16,189 nucleotides of DNA from Candidatus Cardinium hertigii (GCF_003788695.1 NZ_RARA01000010.1:1-16189), one strand, 5' to 3'. Shown: positions 1 through 8,153, counted from the first letter of the stretch. Program-made: numbers and translations. The notes: generated by a model from the letters alone, not told the origin.

Positions 1-717
1 AGTAGATTCACCTATTGAGCTTCCACTTGAACTTTGAAAATCTTGACGCGCCTTGCGGCTTGCTAACTTTTCACTCAGTTCATCCATTACGTCATTTTTC
101 TTCAGTTTATATATGTCGTTAGATGTGCCAGAGGATTGTGGAAGACTTCTGGACCTTGGCTTGCTCGCATGCAACTGAGCCTGTTGCGCCTGCAACTGAG
201 CTAGCAATCCTTGCCCCTTAGGGGCACCCTTTGTACCTTTTGAAAATAGTAATAGGGGCGGCGGAGGAGGCGGAGGCGGCGGAGAGGTATGGGGAGATAC
301 TGACCCAGATATACCATGTACATTTAAAGAATGTAGTTGTGTTACATTTGGAGAGACTGGCGCATACCCACTATCTCCACTTGTAGAATGGCTTCCAGCA
401 TCAGACATGGGCGATAATGGCATAGGCCCAGTAGATCCACTTGCACTTTCATAAGCTTTACAGCAACATATAATTGGATCGGTTTGAGTGCCAATAGATC
501 TCGTATCCTTTTTTGGTTTTGGGAACAGGGGTGGTTTTCCAAAGTTCCTGCTAAAAAAAGATGTCCCAGGCCGATCACTGGATATCATACGACTGGATAA
601 CGAATGGCAACCCATTTGCGTACCCAATACAAATGCACCAGCTGCTGAAAATATTATTTTTGGATGAATCAATCCTTTTCGGATCGACTTCGCTTTATCT
701 ATTATATTAGGATGCAT
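1..717 (-). CDS. Partial secreted/lipoprotein with polyproline tract and possible actin-binding motifs (3' end outside window)
   Basis: This reading frame is open from an ATG at 717 to the left window edge (239 codons, no stop), so the C-terminus is missing. The N-terminus is basic (KAKSIRKG), followed by a hydrophobic segment at residues 20-36 and Gly-Cys at 36-37. That resembles a signal peptide, possibly a lipoprotein signal, although Gln at -3 is a poor lipobox residue. The rest is rich in Ser, Gly and Pro. Residues 146-154 are nine prolines followed by LLLF. Then come a Gln-rich helix starting GLLAQLQAQQ (170-179) and a second basic helix, VMDELSEKLASRKAR (211-225). Polyproline followed by WH2-like or Ena/VASP-like G-actin-binding helices is the layout of actin-assembly factors such as rickettsial RickA, but the WH2 match is imperfect (no Gly, no LKKV end). 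The gene is clearly coding; an effector role is inference. It is divergent from tadA across a repeat-filled spacer. Confidence 0.72.
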   Translation of the reverse strand, partial: MHPNIIDKAKSIRKGLIHPKIIFSAAGAFVLGTQMGCHSLSSRMISSDRPGTSFFSRNFGKPPLFPKPKKDTRSIGTQTDPIICCCKAYESASGSTGPMPLSPMSDAGSHSTSGDSGYAPVSPNVTQLHSLNVHGISGSVSPHTSPPPPPPPPPLLLFSKGTKGAPKGQGLLAQLQAQQAQLHASKPRSRSLPQSSGTSNDIYKLKKNDVMDELSEKLASRKARQDFQSSSGSSIGEST

Positions 718-756
718 ATATTATTTTTGTTTTTAATTTTAATGTATTATTTGTTT

Positions 757-822
757 GTTTTTAGTGTATGGTTTGTTTGTTTTTAATGTATGGTTTGATT
801 GTTTTTAATGTATGGTTTGATG
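757..822. repeat. 22-bp tandem repeat, three units
   Basis: Three head-to-tail units start at 757, 779 and 801. Each reads GTTTTTAATGTATGGTTTGA with small variations; the first has AG in place of AA after the T-run. A more degenerate unit is visible just to the left (about 728-756). The tract lies 40-105 bp upstream of the minus-strand gene, so changes in copy number would alter its promoter spacing. Confidence 0.8.
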
Positions 823-888
823 TTTATTGTTTAATTGTTTAATGGTATTATAATAATTATAGTTTACTACTCTTTTTATCAATAAAAA

Positions 889-936
889 AAGCTTTAAACC
901 AAGCTTTAAACCAAGCTTTAAACCAAGCTTTAAACC
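889..936. repeat. 12-bp perfect tandem repeat, four units
   Basis: Four exact copies of AAGCTTTAAACC run from 889 to 936. Each contains the palindromes AAGCTT and TTTAAA. The exact identity suggests recent slippage or active maintenance. The tract sits between the two divergent promoters. Confidence 0.9.
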
Positions 937-1144
937 CTTTCCCTTTTTTCCTTTTCTTTGACGGGTAAGGATCTTTGGCTTTTTATAATTTATTTTAGGA
1001 CAAATAAAATGAATTATTACATCAATTAAAAATTAAGGTTGCTAAAAAATTTTTAGAGCTGATCTATTGAACTGATTACGTCATACACAAAAATAAATAA
1101 TTATATAACTGATAACTAAATATATAACTGCAAGTTATATTTAA

Positions 1145-1624
1145 ATGAGTATAAAGCACCAAATAGATAACGATATCTTCTTTATGAAAGAAGCGCTAAA
1201 AGAGGCAGAGAAGGCAGCTACCATAGGCGAAGTGCCAATTGGAGCCGTAATAGTAAGCAATGACAAGATTATTGCCCGCTCCTATAATCAAGTGGAACTA
1301 TTACGGGATCCAACAGCTCATGCAGAGATATTGGTCATAACCGCTGCGGCTAATCATTTCAACAGCAAATATCTCACTAGCTGCACCTTATATGTTACCT
1401 TAGAGCCCTGTATAATGTGCCATGGTGCACTCTATTGGTCGCAGATCAAGCGTATGGTTTTTGGGGCAAGTGATCCTAAACGAAGCGCCCACTCCATTTC
1501 GGCGCCTATCCTGCACCCAAGAACAGAAGTACAACAAAATATTTTAGCCAAAGAAAGCAATGCACTACTGGTTTATTTTTTTAAAAAGCTAAGAAATCCT
1601 TATCCTGTTCCTGTAGAGGGGTAA
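1145..1624 (+). CDS. tadA: tRNA-specific adenosine deaminase TadA
   Basis: The 159-aa product has the cytidine/deoxycytidylate deaminase fold of TadA, which converts the wobble adenosine of tRNA-Arg(ACG) to inosine. The zinc site is intact: His59 and the proton-shuttling Glu61 in TAHAEI, and Cys89/Cys92 in LEPCIMC. The GEVPIGAVIV segment (28-37) and the usual overall length also fit. The start at 1145 leaves a short N-terminal extension (IKHQIDNDIFF) before the helix at MKEALKEAEKAA; Met14 is an alternative start. There is no Shine-Dalgarno sequence and the leader is AT-rich, as expected in Bacteroidetes. The next gene follows after 93 bp on the same strand. Guanine deaminase is a related alternative, but the short length and motif context favour TadA. 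Confidence 0.93.
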   Translation: MSIKHQIDNDIFFMKEALKEAEKAATIGEVPIGAVIVSNDKIIARSYNQVELLRDPTAHAEILVITAAANHFNSKYLTSCTLYVTLEPCIMCHGALYWSQIKRMVFGASDPKRSAHSISAPILHPRTEVQQNILAKESNALLVYFFKKLRNPYPVPVEG

Positions 1625-1717
1625 ACTACTTTTTCATATTAATCATTTTTCAGTATATTCAGTATATACAGTATAATAAAAATTTTTACCTATTTAACTA
1701 ATGTTACGCAACAATAG

Positions 1718-2368
1718 ATGCTTATGATTTTTACAATTCCTTCCTTGCCTTATGCCTATAACGCACTAGAGCCATACATAGATGCCAGAACAATGGAACT
1801 CCATCATACCAAGCATCATCAAACGTATGTCGATACCCTAAATCAGGCTATTACTGGAACAGCCATAGCAGCAGCAGAAGGAGCTGAAACATTGATATTA
1901 GAGCGTCTTTTAAGATCTATAAGCTCCTATAGCGCTGTTGTGCAAAATAATGCAGGCGGCCATTTTAACCATTTATTTTTTTGGGATAGTCTTACGCCTC
2001 ATACCGCTCAACGGCCTGGGGAAGTTTTACTTCAAGCCATAGAAAAAGGATTCGGAAGTTTGGAAGCATTTAAAAGAATTTTTTCAACAACTGCTGTTAT
2101 GCGTTTTGGTTCCGGATGGGCTTGGTTATCTGTAGCCAAGCAAGATGGTAGCTTAATTATTTCTAGTACTGCCAATCAAGACAATCCACTTATGGATCAC
2201 ATACCTCTTGCAGAGCAGGGTATACCTATTCTAGGATTAGATGTTTGGGAACATGCCTATTATCTACTTTACCAAAATAGACGCATAGCGTATATAGAGG
2301 CTTTTTGGAAACTTATTCACTGGGAAATAGTGGAAAACAGACTAATCGAAGCAACAAAGTATCGGTAA
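1718..2368 (+). CDS. sodA: Superoxide dismutase, Fe/Mn family (Mn-type signatures)
   Basis: This 216-aa protein converts superoxide to hydrogen peroxide and oxygen in the cytoplasm. All four metal ligands are present: His29 (ELHHTKHHQTYV), His85 (AGGHFNH), Asp175 and His179 (DVWEHAYYL). Two positions that usually separate Mn from Fe enzymes look Mn-like: Gly in AGGH (residue 80/81) and Gln154 in TANQDNPL. Metal choice still needs biochemistry, because cambialistic enzymes are known in Bacteroidetes. The N-terminus aligns with E. coli SodA from the third residue (MIFTIPSLPYAY), so translation may really begin at 1724. The gene is followed by a 187-bp gap before ftsH and is probably its own transcription unit. 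Confidence 0.95.
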   Translation: MLMIFTIPSLPYAYNALEPYIDARTMELHHTKHHQTYVDTLNQAITGTAIAAAEGAETLILERLLRSISSYSAVVQNNAGGHFNHLFFWDSLTPHTAQRPGEVLLQAIEKGFGSLEAFKRIFSTTAVMRFGSGWAWLSVAKQDGSLIISSTANQDNPLMDHIPLAEQGIPILGLDVWEHAYYLLYQNRRIAYIEAFWKLIHWEIVENRLIEATKYR

Positions 2369-2555
2369 AACCTACATGGGGTTATAGGGCAAGGTATGCT
2401 TTTATGCACCATCTTGGGGCCAGCACATCCCATCCCTGCACAACTTAGTTGGGTGTTTTTCTTGAATTTTTATAGCCATTTTTAATAGATTTTTTTGTAA
2501 ATTTCGGTTCTCCTAAACAAGTAAGCACAATAGCTGATCATTATTAATTTAGGTT

Positions 2556-4547
2556 ATGAAACAAAAAGAAAAAAAGTTTTCGCAATATAATGCGGCTCAG
2601 TCTATTTTTGTATTGGCTATATTGGCCATACTAGGACTATTTTTCTATTACAGCAGGGATCAAAATGTTATTCCTATTTCTGAAAAGCGCTTTGAAAAAA
2701 TGATGCTGGACCAGGATGTAAAGTCTGTTACGTTAATTACCAACCAACACTTAGTAGAAGTGGCGCTTCGAGAAGGCGCATTGGCAAAAGAGCACTATCA
2801 AAAGGAACTAAAGGCAAGAGCTGCGTGGAAAAGCAACAGTCGTTTGGTCTATACTTTTCGCATACCTTCTGTTAAGATTTTTGATAAAAACTTTAAAGAA
2901 ATCGAATCAAAAATGGATCCACAAGCTAGGATAGGCTACATGTCGGAAGAACGTTCAGAACCTGCTAGCTTTATAAATTGGTCTTTGTTATTGACTTTAT
3001 TCTTAATTTACTGGTTCTTTATCCGTAAGGCAGGTAATGGAATGGCAGGCCCTGGCGCACAGCTTTTCAATATGAATACGTTAAAGGCAACTATTTTTGA
3101 TAAAGACAACCAGATAAAAGTTACCTTCCAAGATGTGGCTGGTATGAAAGAGGCTAAAGAAGAAGTCAAAGAGATAGTAGATTTTTTAAAAACACCAGAA
3201 AAATTTACCCTTCTGGGAGGTAAAATCCCTAAAGGCATACTGCTAGTAGGCCCTCCAGGAACCGGTAAAACATTACTGGCCAAAGCGGTAGCCGGAGAAG
3301 CCAATGTCCCTTTTATTTCCCTATCTGGATCGGACTTTGTGGAGATGTTTGTGGGCATAGGCGCAGCTCGCGTTCGAGATCTCTTTAAAAAAGCAAAGGA
3401 AAAAGCGCCTTGTATTATTTTTATTGATGAAATTGATGCAGTAGGCAGGGCCCGTGGCAAAGCCAATATGCCTGGTGTAAATGATGAACGGGAAAATACC
3501 CTAAACTCTCTCTTGGTAGAAATGGATGGTTTTTCGACCAATTCTGGCGTAATTATTATAGCTGCAACCAATAGGCCGGAAGTATTGGATATTGCTCTAC
3601 TACGCCCAGGAAGGTTTGATAGACAAGTAAGCATAGATAATCCAGATATAGTGGATAGAGAAGCCATTATAAAATGTCATAGCAAAGGGCTCAAACTAGA
3701 AAGACATATCCGTATACGGCAATTAGCGGAACAAACGCCCGGCTTTTCTGGAGCAGATTTGGCTAATATGTGTAATGAAGCAGCTTTAATAGCCGCTAGA
3801 AAAAATAGAAGGTTTGTAACTATGACCGATTTTCATTCAGCTGTAGATCGGATTGTCGGTGGATTAGAGAAAAAAAACAAACTTATTTCGCCAGAAGAAA
3901 AGAAACTAGTAGCTTACCACGAAGCAGGCCATGCCATTGCTGGATGGTTTTTAGAGCATGCCCATCCACTGGTTAAAGTAAGTATAGTACCACGTGGCAT
4001 AGCAGCGCTTGGTTATGCACAGTATCTGCCGAAAGAACAGTTTATTTATCAGGAAGATCAGCTCTTAGATGAAATAACTATGGCATTGGGAGGAAGGGCT
4101 GCAGAGGAAATTATATTTGGTAAGATCTCTACTGGTGCCCTAAATGATCTGGAACGTATTACCAAATTGGCTTATAGTATAGTTACCGTTTATGGAATGA
4201 ATCCTAGAGTAGGCCACCTTTCTTTTCATAACTCAAAACAAACCGACTATACCTTTACCAAGCCCTACTCAGAAAAAACATCTTATACTATAGATGAGGA
4301 GGTAAAAGCTATAATAGATCTTGCATATGGACGGGCTAAGGCATTACTCAAGGAAAAGATACATGAATTAACACTTTTGGCTAAAGCTTTATTGGTAAGG
4401 GAAACTATATTTAAGTCAGATGTAGAACGCTTAATAGGAAAGAGATTAATACCAGAGCCTAATAAAGATACTCCTCCCATTGAGGATATTCCACTAACTA
4501 CTGAACAAGAAGAAATAGCATATAAGGAACCAACAGAGGAAATCTAA
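2556..4547 (+). CDS. ftsH: ATP-dependent zinc metalloprotease FtsH
   Basis: The 663-aa membrane AAA+ protease degrades misfolded membrane proteins and short-lived regulators. In order: a transmembrane helix at about 17-32; a periplasmic domain; a second helix at about 139-156; then the AAA+ module with the substrate-pore loop MFVGIGA (264-270), Walker A GPPGTGKT (232-239), Walker B IIFIDEID (287-294) and the second region of homology with arginine fingers (RPGRFDR, 350-356). The zinc protease motif HEAGH is at 455-459, and Asp531 in GALNDLERIT is the probable third zinc ligand. The length is normal for the family. The C-terminal tail is acidic and proline-rich. The gene appears intact and stands alone, with 187 bp before it and 132-159 bp after it. 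Confidence 0.98.
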   Translation: MKQKEKKFSQYNAAQSIFVLAILAILGLFFYYSRDQNVIPISEKRFEKMMLDQDVKSVTLITNQHLVEVALREGALAKEHYQKELKARAAWKSNSRLVYTFRIPSVKIFDKNFKEIESKMDPQARIGYMSEERSEPASFINWSLLLTLFLIYWFFIRKAGNGMAGPGAQLFNMNTLKATIFDKDNQIKVTFQDVAGMKEAKEEVKEIVDFLKTPEKFTLLGGKIPKGILLVGPPGTGKTLLAKAVAGEANVPFISLSGSDFVEMFVGIGAARVRDLFKKAKEKAPCIIFIDEIDAVGRARGKANMPGVNDERENTLNSLLVEMDGFSTNSGVIIIAATNRPEVLDIALLRPGRFDRQVSIDNPDIVDREAIIKCHSKGLKLERHIRIRQLAEQTPGFSGADLANMCNEAALIAARKNRRFVTMTDFHSAVDRIVGGLEKKNKLISPEEKKLVAYHEAGHAIAGWFLEHAHPLVKVSIVPRGIAALGYAQYLPKEQFIYQEDQLLDEITMALGGRAAEEIIFGKISTGALNDLERITKLAYSIVTVYGMNPRVGHLSFHNSKQTDYTFTKPYSEKTSYTIDEEVKAIIDLAYGRAKALLKEKIHELTLLAKALLVRETIFKSDVERLIGKRLIPEPNKDTPPIEDIPLTTEQEEIAYKEPTEEI

Positions 4548-4647
4548 TGTTAGCTACCAACTTCTGTTTTGTATCTATGGATGGTGCATAAAGTATTTGT
4601 AATAATCTCATCACGCTCTAAGGGTTAAAAATTTTGCGTACTAATAG

Positions 4648-4657
4648 TATCCGTTCA
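4648..4657 (+). repeat. Solo TATCCGTTCA repeat motif
   Basis: This is the leftmost copy of a 10-bp motif that occurs nine times in the window, always in non-coding DNA. Here it stands alone between ftsH and ddl, about 50-60 bp before the ddl start, and reads GTATCCGTTCAGGC. It may be the remnant end of a small element. Confidence 0.6.
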
Positions 4658-4706
4658 GGCATGTGGCCTATACGTACCTGTGTTCGCACCAAAAAGAGAT
4701 AACTGC

Positions 4707-6029
4707 ATGAAAAAAAGAATAGGTGTGATAATGGGGGGATTCACACCAGAAAGACATATATCGCTAGAAAGTGGACGGAACGTTTATAGTAAATTAATTG
4801 CTTCTGTAAAATATGACCCTCTCCCTCTTTTTCTATCTGGCTCCATGCAAGCGCACCGTATTTTCACCTTACCTACCTTCCTTTTACTCAAGGATAATGC
4901 AGATGATATCCATGATTTTCTTTTACATCCAGCTAAATTTAGGGAATTGGAGGCATTATTAACGCCTATTAGGGCAGAAGCCCTTGGTATTACTAAGGTC
5001 TATGCAAAAGGAGCTATTTTCAAACCAGAAGAGCTTACTTATCAAGCCTTAAAAGAAAGAATAGATTTTATTTTTATAGCTTTACATGGTAGACCTGGAG
5101 AAGATGGAACCTTACAAATGATCCTAGAACAGTATGATATCCCTTATAACGGATCTGGCATAGAAACTACTGCTTTAACAATTGATAAATACGCTACCAA
5201 CCAATTCCTAATACAAAAGGGATTTTATGCTGCCAAACAGCTTATAATTACACAAAAAAAATGGAACCATAACCAGATTGCATGCATTGATGCCATCGAA
5301 AAGAATTTTTCTTATCCAATGATTGCTAAACCAGTAGATGATGGTTGTAGTACAGGCGTAACCAAGATCAACAATAGATCTATGTTGATAGCTTATGCAT
5401 CTGCTAGTTTTCAAATACAGCAAAAAAATCCTTGTGATGTAGTACAAACGATAGGGCTACAAGAGAAAAGTAGTATGGTACCACAAGAACGATTTCTACT
5501 AGAAGATTTTATAAAAAAAGATACAGCAGTACTGCACTTTTTAGAAACTACCACAGGATTATTGACACATATTGGAGATAATGGAGAAACGATATATGAA
5601 GTTTTTGAACCTTCAGAAGTACTAGCAGCAGATAGCATACTTTCCCTAGCAGAAAAATTTTTAGCAGGAGCAGGCCATAACATTACGCCTGCAAGGTTTC
5701 ATGCCGATGCCAAAACTTCTGTAACCATCAGCCAAATGGTTAGGGCACAATTGGCAAAGGTAGCACAAGTTTTGAACGTACAAGGATACGCTAGAATAGA
5801 TGCTTTTGTAAAAATTTATCCCCATCAAAAAGTAGAAATATGGGTTATTGAAATCAATGCTTTACCTGCTATGACGCCAGCTACTTGTATTTTTCATCAA
5901 TGCGCCCTCAATGGCTATACGCCATTTGACTTTATAGATGCCATTATCCAATATGGGTTCAAAAAAACACATTTTACGACTTCTTCGCCATCTGGAATCT
6001 TAGATAAATGCATAAAAAAAAATTACTAA
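4707..6029 (+). CDS. ddl: D-alanine--D-alanine ligase (ATP-grasp)
   Basis: The 440-aa enzyme joins two D-alanines for the peptidoglycan stem peptide. The N-terminal MKKRIGVIMGG...ISLESG matches the family start, so the ATG at 4707 is preferred over the in-frame GTG at 4680. Other family motifs are HGRPGEDGTLQ (127-137), IPYNGSG (145-151), the ATP-binding KPVDDGCSTGV (208-218), YARIDAF (361-367) and the catalytic end EINALPAMTP (382-391). It is longer than typical Ddl (about 310-370 aa) because of inserts after residue 40 and in the central domain. Two substitutions stand out against the common pattern: GCS for GSS, and ALPAMT for xxPGMT. Both may be normal for this lineage. Its last 22 bp overlap the start of the PASTA gene, which points to coupled translation. 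Confidence 0.9.
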   Translation: MKKRIGVIMGGFTPERHISLESGRNVYSKLIASVKYDPLPLFLSGSMQAHRIFTLPTFLLLKDNADDIHDFLLHPAKFRELEALLTPIRAEALGITKVYAKGAIFKPEELTYQALKERIDFIFIALHGRPGEDGTLQMILEQYDIPYNGSGIETTALTIDKYATNQFLIQKGFYAAKQLIITQKKWNHNQIACIDAIEKNFSYPMIAKPVDDGCSTGVTKINNRSMLIAYASASFQIQQKNPCDVVQTIGLQEKSSMVPQERFLLEDFIKKDTAVLHFLETTTGLLTHIGDNGETIYEVFEPSEVLAADSILSLAEKFLAGAGHNITPARFHADAKTSVTISQMVRAQLAKVAQVLNVQGYARIDAFVKIYPHQKVEIWVIEINALPAMTPATCIFHQCALNGYTPFDFIDAIIQYGFKKTHFTTSSPSGILDKCIKKNY

Positions 6030-6757
6030 ACATATTAAAACATCTTTTTTATATGTTTTGCTTAAGTATAGCTATATTATACACTATGTTTTACATAGCA
6101 TTGCCATATATTACCAATCAAGGAAAAGTCGTTCAAGTACCAGATTTAACAGGCGTACATCGGGATAACTTAGATGCATATCTAAGTAAACATCATTTAC
6201 GATACTTTATAACAGACAATAGCGGCTATTCAGACCAATTGCCTCCTTTTACAGTTTTACAACAATTTCCTGCAGCAGGCAACTATGTTAAGAAAAACAG
6301 AAAAATTTATTTAACCTTAAATGCAGAAAGGCCTCCACTAGTAGATATGCCAAACCTGATTGACGGTTCTATTAGACAAGCACACTTACTTTTAAAGAAT
6401 AAAGGACTAAAATTGGGCAATATCAAATATGTCCCTGACATTACCGCTTCGGTTGTATTAGAGCAATGGTATAATGGGAATCCTATAACTGCTGGAAAAC
6501 TTATTAATAAAGGGTCAAGCATTGATTTAGTAGTGGGAGCTGGACTGAGCTCTCAAATTATTGAAGTGCCAAATGTGCTAGAAATGCCTTTAGAAGAAGC
6601 TCACTTGGTATTGGTAGAACATGGCATACGTATGGGTATAGTACATCTTGTGGAAAACAGGACAGCAGCTGTTGGCAGTGTGGTAAAACAAAATCCGGAA
6701 CCAGGGACTAAGGTATCGTTGGGAACCACTATTAATCTATGGGTAGTTAAGTTATAG
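6008..6757 (+). CDS. Membrane-anchored protein with three PASTA domains
   Basis: This 249-aa protein has a short cytoplasmic Lys-rich start, one transmembrane helix (about 12-33), and then three PASTA domains at about 41-106, 110-178 and 184-248. Each begins with a V(P/D)xL or VPNV motif and ends with a repeated beta strand such as KIYLTLNA or SIDLVVGAG. PASTA domains bind peptidoglycan precursors or muropeptides. Unlike Gram-positive PASTA proteins there is no kinase and no transpeptidase domain. The ATG at 6008 lies inside the last codons of ddl, so the two genes form an operon. The ddl-PASTA pairing is familiar from Bacteroidetes and points to a role in envelope or cell-wall assembly. The exact function is not known from sequence. 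Confidence 0.88.
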   Translation: MHKKKLLNILKHLFYMFCLSIAILYTMFYIALPYITNQGKVVQVPDLTGVHRDNLDAYLSKHHLRYFITDNSGYSDQLPPFTVLQQFPAAGNYVKKNRKIYLTLNAERPPLVDMPNLIDGSIRQAHLLLKNKGLKLGNIKYVPDITASVVLEQWYNGNPITAGKLINKGSSIDLVVGAGLSSQIIEVPNVLEMPLEEAHLVLVEHGIRMGIVHLVENRTAAVGSVVKQNPEPGTKVSLGTTINLWVVKL

Positions 6758-6787
6758 ATCAATCCTGGCTGCTATATCATATCCTAT

Positions 6788-6979
6788 ATATAAAAATAAT
6801 GTATTATATACCCTTATATTAAGGCATGTATCATTTGCATATAATGCCATATATATTTAATTTAGGGTATGTTAAAATTACCTGCATCAACAGGTAGTAT
6901 TTAATCGTAGCTTCTTACTTACAAGAAGAGACCAAGGCCCATCATTTCATTTTACAATTTTAAACAGCAATTACTTAAT
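6788..6979 (+). promoter_or_regulatory. Duplicated 5' leader with two conserved hairpins (copy 1)
   Basis: These 192 bp directly precede the first coiled-coil gene and recur at 10385-10576 before the second, with about five mismatches (all transitions, by eye) and no gaps. The leader contains two short perfect hairpins: TACCTG-catcaa-CAGGTA (6879-6896) and CTTCTT-acttac-AAGAAG (6911-6928). It probably holds the shared promoter and 5' UTR. Recent duplication alone would explain the conservation, so regulation is not proven. Confidence 0.65.
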
Positions 6980-7918
6980 ATGTTAGTACACAAGAATAAA
7001 AATATTTGTAGGGGGGCGCTATTGTCATTTTTAACTATATTAGGCTTGACCTTCAGTGCAGGTAATTGTACTCCCCCTAAATCTCAGTTAGAAGAAAAAA
7101 CCAAACACATACAACAAGCAGCCGAAGAAAGCCGTAAATGCGTAACAATATTACGGCAAAAAATGTTGCCTAAAATTAAGAAAAACCTTAACACAGAAAC
7201 GATAAAGGAGATAGAGAAAAAGATTAATGAATTGGATCAAGCGATAGAAAAATTCATAGAAATTACAAAAAACTTAACAGAAGAAGAAATAGAGTCAGGA
7301 GCAGGGACAGGGATAGCGGCATGCAGAGACCAAGAGAAACTTATAAAGGAGAAAGGGGATGAACTAAAACTAATAGGGGTTCAGATTCTCCAAACAGAAC
7401 CTTCAAAAGAAGTCAAAGATGCTATTTCAGATGCAAAAAAGGATATAGACGATATAATAAACAATTCCCCTAAATCTCAGTCAGCATCTAAATCTCAGTC
7501 AGAAGTAAAAACCAAAGCCATAGAACTATACGAAGAACTCCGTAAAATGATACCAATATTACGGCAAAAAATGTTGCCTAAAATTAAGAAAAACCTTAAC
7601 ACAGAAAATGTAAACGAGCTAGAGAAAAAGATTAATGAATTAGATCAAGCAATAGAAAAACTCATAGAAATTACAAAAAATTTAACAGAAGCAGAAATAG
7701 AGTCAGGAGCAGGGGCAAGAATAGAGGCATACATGGGCCAATGTAAACTTATAAAGGATAAGAAAATTGAACTAGGCCTAGCAATAGATCTGATTCGCCG
7801 AACAGAATCTTCAAAAGAAGTCCAAGATGCTATTTCAGATGCAAGAAAGGATATAAGCGATATAGAAAAAAAGACGCAAATGCAATTGATGCAATTGATG
7901 CAATTGATGCAATTATAG
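6980..7918 (+). CDS. Secreted coiled-coil repeat protein, paralog 1
   Basis: I do not recognise a named family. The 312-aa product begins with a signal peptide: basic start, hydrophobic core at residues 13-27 (GALLSFLTILGLTFSAG) and Cys30. Asn at -1 makes a poor lipobox, so either lipoprotein processing or cleavage after TFSA is possible. The mature part is two tandem units of about 130 residues (about 50-160 and 186-295). Each contains LRQKMLPKIKKNLNTE, a helix like INELDQAIEK, a LTEEEIESGAG segment, and SKEVxDAISDAxKDI. It is Lys/Glu-rich and predicted to be helical coiled coil. The last residues are four MQL triplets encoded by a 9-bp tandem repeat that shifts the frame away from a third, decayed unit downstream. 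A truncated paralog lies 3.6 kb to the right. A host-facing role is only an inference from secretion and duplication. Confidence 0.8.
   Translation: MLVHKNKNICRGALLSFLTILGLTFSAGNCTPPKSQLEEKTKHIQQAAEESRKCVTILRQKMLPKIKKNLNTETIKEIEKKINELDQAIEKFIEITKNLTEEEIESGAGTGIAACRDQEKLIKEKGDELKLIGVQILQTEPSKEVKDAISDAKKDIDDIINNSPKSQSASKSQSEVKTKAIELYEELRKMIPILRQKMLPKIKKNLNTENVNELEKKINELDQAIEKLIEITKNLTEAEIESGAGARIEAYMGQCKLIKDKKIELGLAIDLIRRTESSKEVQDAISDARKDISDIEKKTQMQLMQLMQLMQL
7881..7915. repeat. 9-bp tandem repeat at the end of paralog 1
   Basis: Almost four units of TGCAATTGA start at 7881, 7890, 7899 and 7908. In the paralog 1 frame they encode MQL triplets and end at TAG. In the alternative frame they read IDA and lead straight into the sequence of the decayed third repeat unit. 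Because the unit is 9 bp, changes in copy number would not themselves shift the frame. The shift more likely occurred in the A-run just before it (about 7866-7872). Confidence 0.8.
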
Positions 7919-8153
7919 CAATGGCAAAAGACTTACCAGAAGAAATACAGCCCGAGACACGGGAAGCAAGGGCATACATAGACCAAGGGAAACTTATAAA
8001 GGATAAGGAGATTGAACTAGGTTAGCAATAGACTTGATTCTCCAAACAGAATCTTCAAAAGAAGTCCAAGCTGCTATTTTAGATGCAAGAAAGGATATAA
8101 ACGATATAGTAAAAAAGATGCAATTAGATTTAAATGTAATTCTAAGGATATAA
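7916..8153 (+). pseudogene. Decayed third repeat unit of the coiled-coil protein
   Basis: The DNA after the paralog 1 stop still encodes a recognisable repeat unit in a different frame: IAMAKDLPEEI (from about 7914), then AYIDQGKLIKDKEIELG and a TAG at about 8023-8025. Against unit two, one base is lost there (AGGCCTAGC has become AGGTTAGC). In the restored frame the unit continues as AIDLILQTESSKEVQ, AAILDARKDINDIVKKM, ending at TAA 8151-8153. Two frame disruptions therefore separate this unit from the gene, so the ancestral protein probably had three units and over 380 residues. Confidence 0.75.

Larger units (their letters stand above)
718..1144. other. Divergent intergenic region with two tandem-repeat tracts
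   Basis: This 427-bp spacer separates the minus-strand polyproline gene from tadA and must hold both promoters. It contains three 22-bp T-rich repeats (757-822), four exact 12-bp repeats (889-936), a pyrimidine-rich tract just after them (about 934-958), and then AT-rich sequence up to the tadA ATG. I see no tRNA, no ORF of note and no convincing consensus promoter. Confidence 0.6.

Noticed and set aside
342..578. Minus-strand 78-codon frame beginning at a GTG
   Set aside because: The neighbouring minus frame is open from 717 to 1, has a signal peptide and clear compositional features, and covers this region. The shorter frame is its shadow.
2400..2465. Possible terminator between sodA and ftsH
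   Set aside because: CAAC-TTA-GTTG followed by GGTGTTTTT is only a 4-bp stem, and the longer CCCA/TGGG pairing is weak. Not strong enough to annotate.
3008..3667. 219-codon antisense frame inside ftsH
   Set aside because: It lies wholly opposite the conserved AAA+ domain, has no recognisable motifs, and is explained by the codon pattern of ftsH.
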